Shown here one piece after another: positions 63,741 through 64,000 of a DNA stretch of 64,000 bases (position 1 is its first letter; every line of letters begins with the position of its first letter). Source of the DNA: Paraburkholderia terricola (GTDB taxonomy: Bacteria > Pseudomonadota > Gammaproteobacteria > Burkholderiales > Burkholderiaceae). The translations under genes were made by a program, and so were the position numbers. Below the pieces are notes generated by a model. That model had not been told where the DNA came from. It worked only from the letters and a program-made list of their open reading frames with translations, and made no database searches. The stretch spans positions 30,065-94,064 of the forward strand of contig NZ_FRAB01000009.1 in assembly GCF_900142195.1 (NCBI RefSeq). The letters run 5' to 3'.

Positions 63741-64000
63741 ATGTTCTCATACGAAGATCGCATTCGAGCGGTCCGACTCTACTTGAAGCTGGGCAAGCGC
63801 CTCGGGGCGACCATCCGGCAGTTGGGCTATCCAACAAAGAATTCTCTCAAAGCCTGGCATCGCGAATACGAACAGTGCCATGATCTACGGGCCGGCTATG
63901 TCCGTTCGAGGCCAAGGTATTCGGCTGAACAGAAGAAGGCGGCCGTCGGTCATTATTTGAGCCATGACCGCTGTGCTGCCGCAACCTTGAGGGCTTTGGG
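63741..64000 (+). mobile_element. IS3-type transposase, first part (runs off window)
   Basis: The frame is open from ATG 63741 to the window end (86 codons). It begins MFSYEDRIRAVRLYLKLGKR and continues with TIRQLGYPTKNSLKAWHREY and RYSAEQKKAAVGHYL, two helix-turn-helix-like segments as in the OrfA or N-terminal part of IS3-group (IS150-like) transposases. GGAGG lies six bases before the ATG. It is cut by the window edge, so completeness is unknown. Codon use is less GC-rich than in neighbours, fitting a mobile element. Confidence 0.85.

Overview
High-GC Gram-negative DNA that looks like an accessory-rich replicon of a plant- or soil-associated Burkholderiales bacterium, most likely Paraburkholderia or a close relative. 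This rests on gene content and codon style (an acnD/prpF-type methylcitrate locus with sigma-54 PrpR, MHS/AAHS/ACS-type MFS carriers, a GH53/GH42 galactan locus, many AraC/LysR/LacI regulators); no rRNA or tRNA was found to fix the genus. Genes are dense, and long runs are translationally coupled by ATGA overlaps.

Layout. 0.2-4.0 kb: an AraC regulator, a LuxR-type protein without a neighbouring luxI, and a two-gene ABC-2 exporter. 4.4-9.9 kb: a secreted Gly-rich protein, then an envelope-modification group (tannase/feruloyl-esterase-family protein coupled to an OpgC-like membrane acyltransferase, plus an acyltransferase-3 protein) and a small Pro/acidic protein. 9.9-16.1 kb: a divergent FtsH-like AAA protease, an AraC regulator, an MHS-family transporter and an orphan ABC ATPase. 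16.2-20.1 kb: a four-gene coupled chain (GFA-family protein, a 40-residue exported peptide, OmpR-type regulator, histidine kinase) and two redox genes (TlpA-like thioredoxin and Ohr) that share an upstream sequence block. 20.2-27.7 kb: propionate catabolism by the 2-methylcitrate route (prpF, acnD, prpC, divergent prpR) with a readable sigma-54 promoter and palindromic operator, but no prpB. 27.7-44.6 kb: a large catabolic locus. A three-subunit FAD/2Fe-2S amine or imino-acid dehydrogenase is coupled to an oligopeptide-type ABC importer; with it are a second FAD oxidase, a HAD protein, an aldehyde dehydrogenase, a GNAT enzyme, a GhrA-like reductase, a class III aminotransferase and an Lrp regulator. 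44.6-49.9 kb: LysR, tartrate dehydrogenase, an aspartoacylase-like protein, a cupin and an AAHS carrier. 49.9-58.8 kb: a complete beta-1,4-galactan utilisation locus (secreted GH53, ABC importer, cytoplasmic GH42, LacI repressor) with two near-identical LacI-type operators. 58.9-63.3 kb: a small XRE pair, succinate-semialdehyde dehydrogenase, a second HAD protein and an ACS-type MFS carrier. 63.7 kb to the end: the start of an IS3-type element running off the window.

How it fits together: most of the window is import and oxidation of plant-derived or soil carbon and nitrogen sources (propionyl units, galactan, amino or imino compounds, hydroxy acids), each module with its own regulator. The best candidate for an undescribed system is the 27.7-44.6 kb locus, whose substrate I cannot name from sequence alone. 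Smaller leads are the 40-residue exported peptide joined to a two-component system, and the shared, partly duplicated promoter block in front of the thioredoxin and ohr genes.
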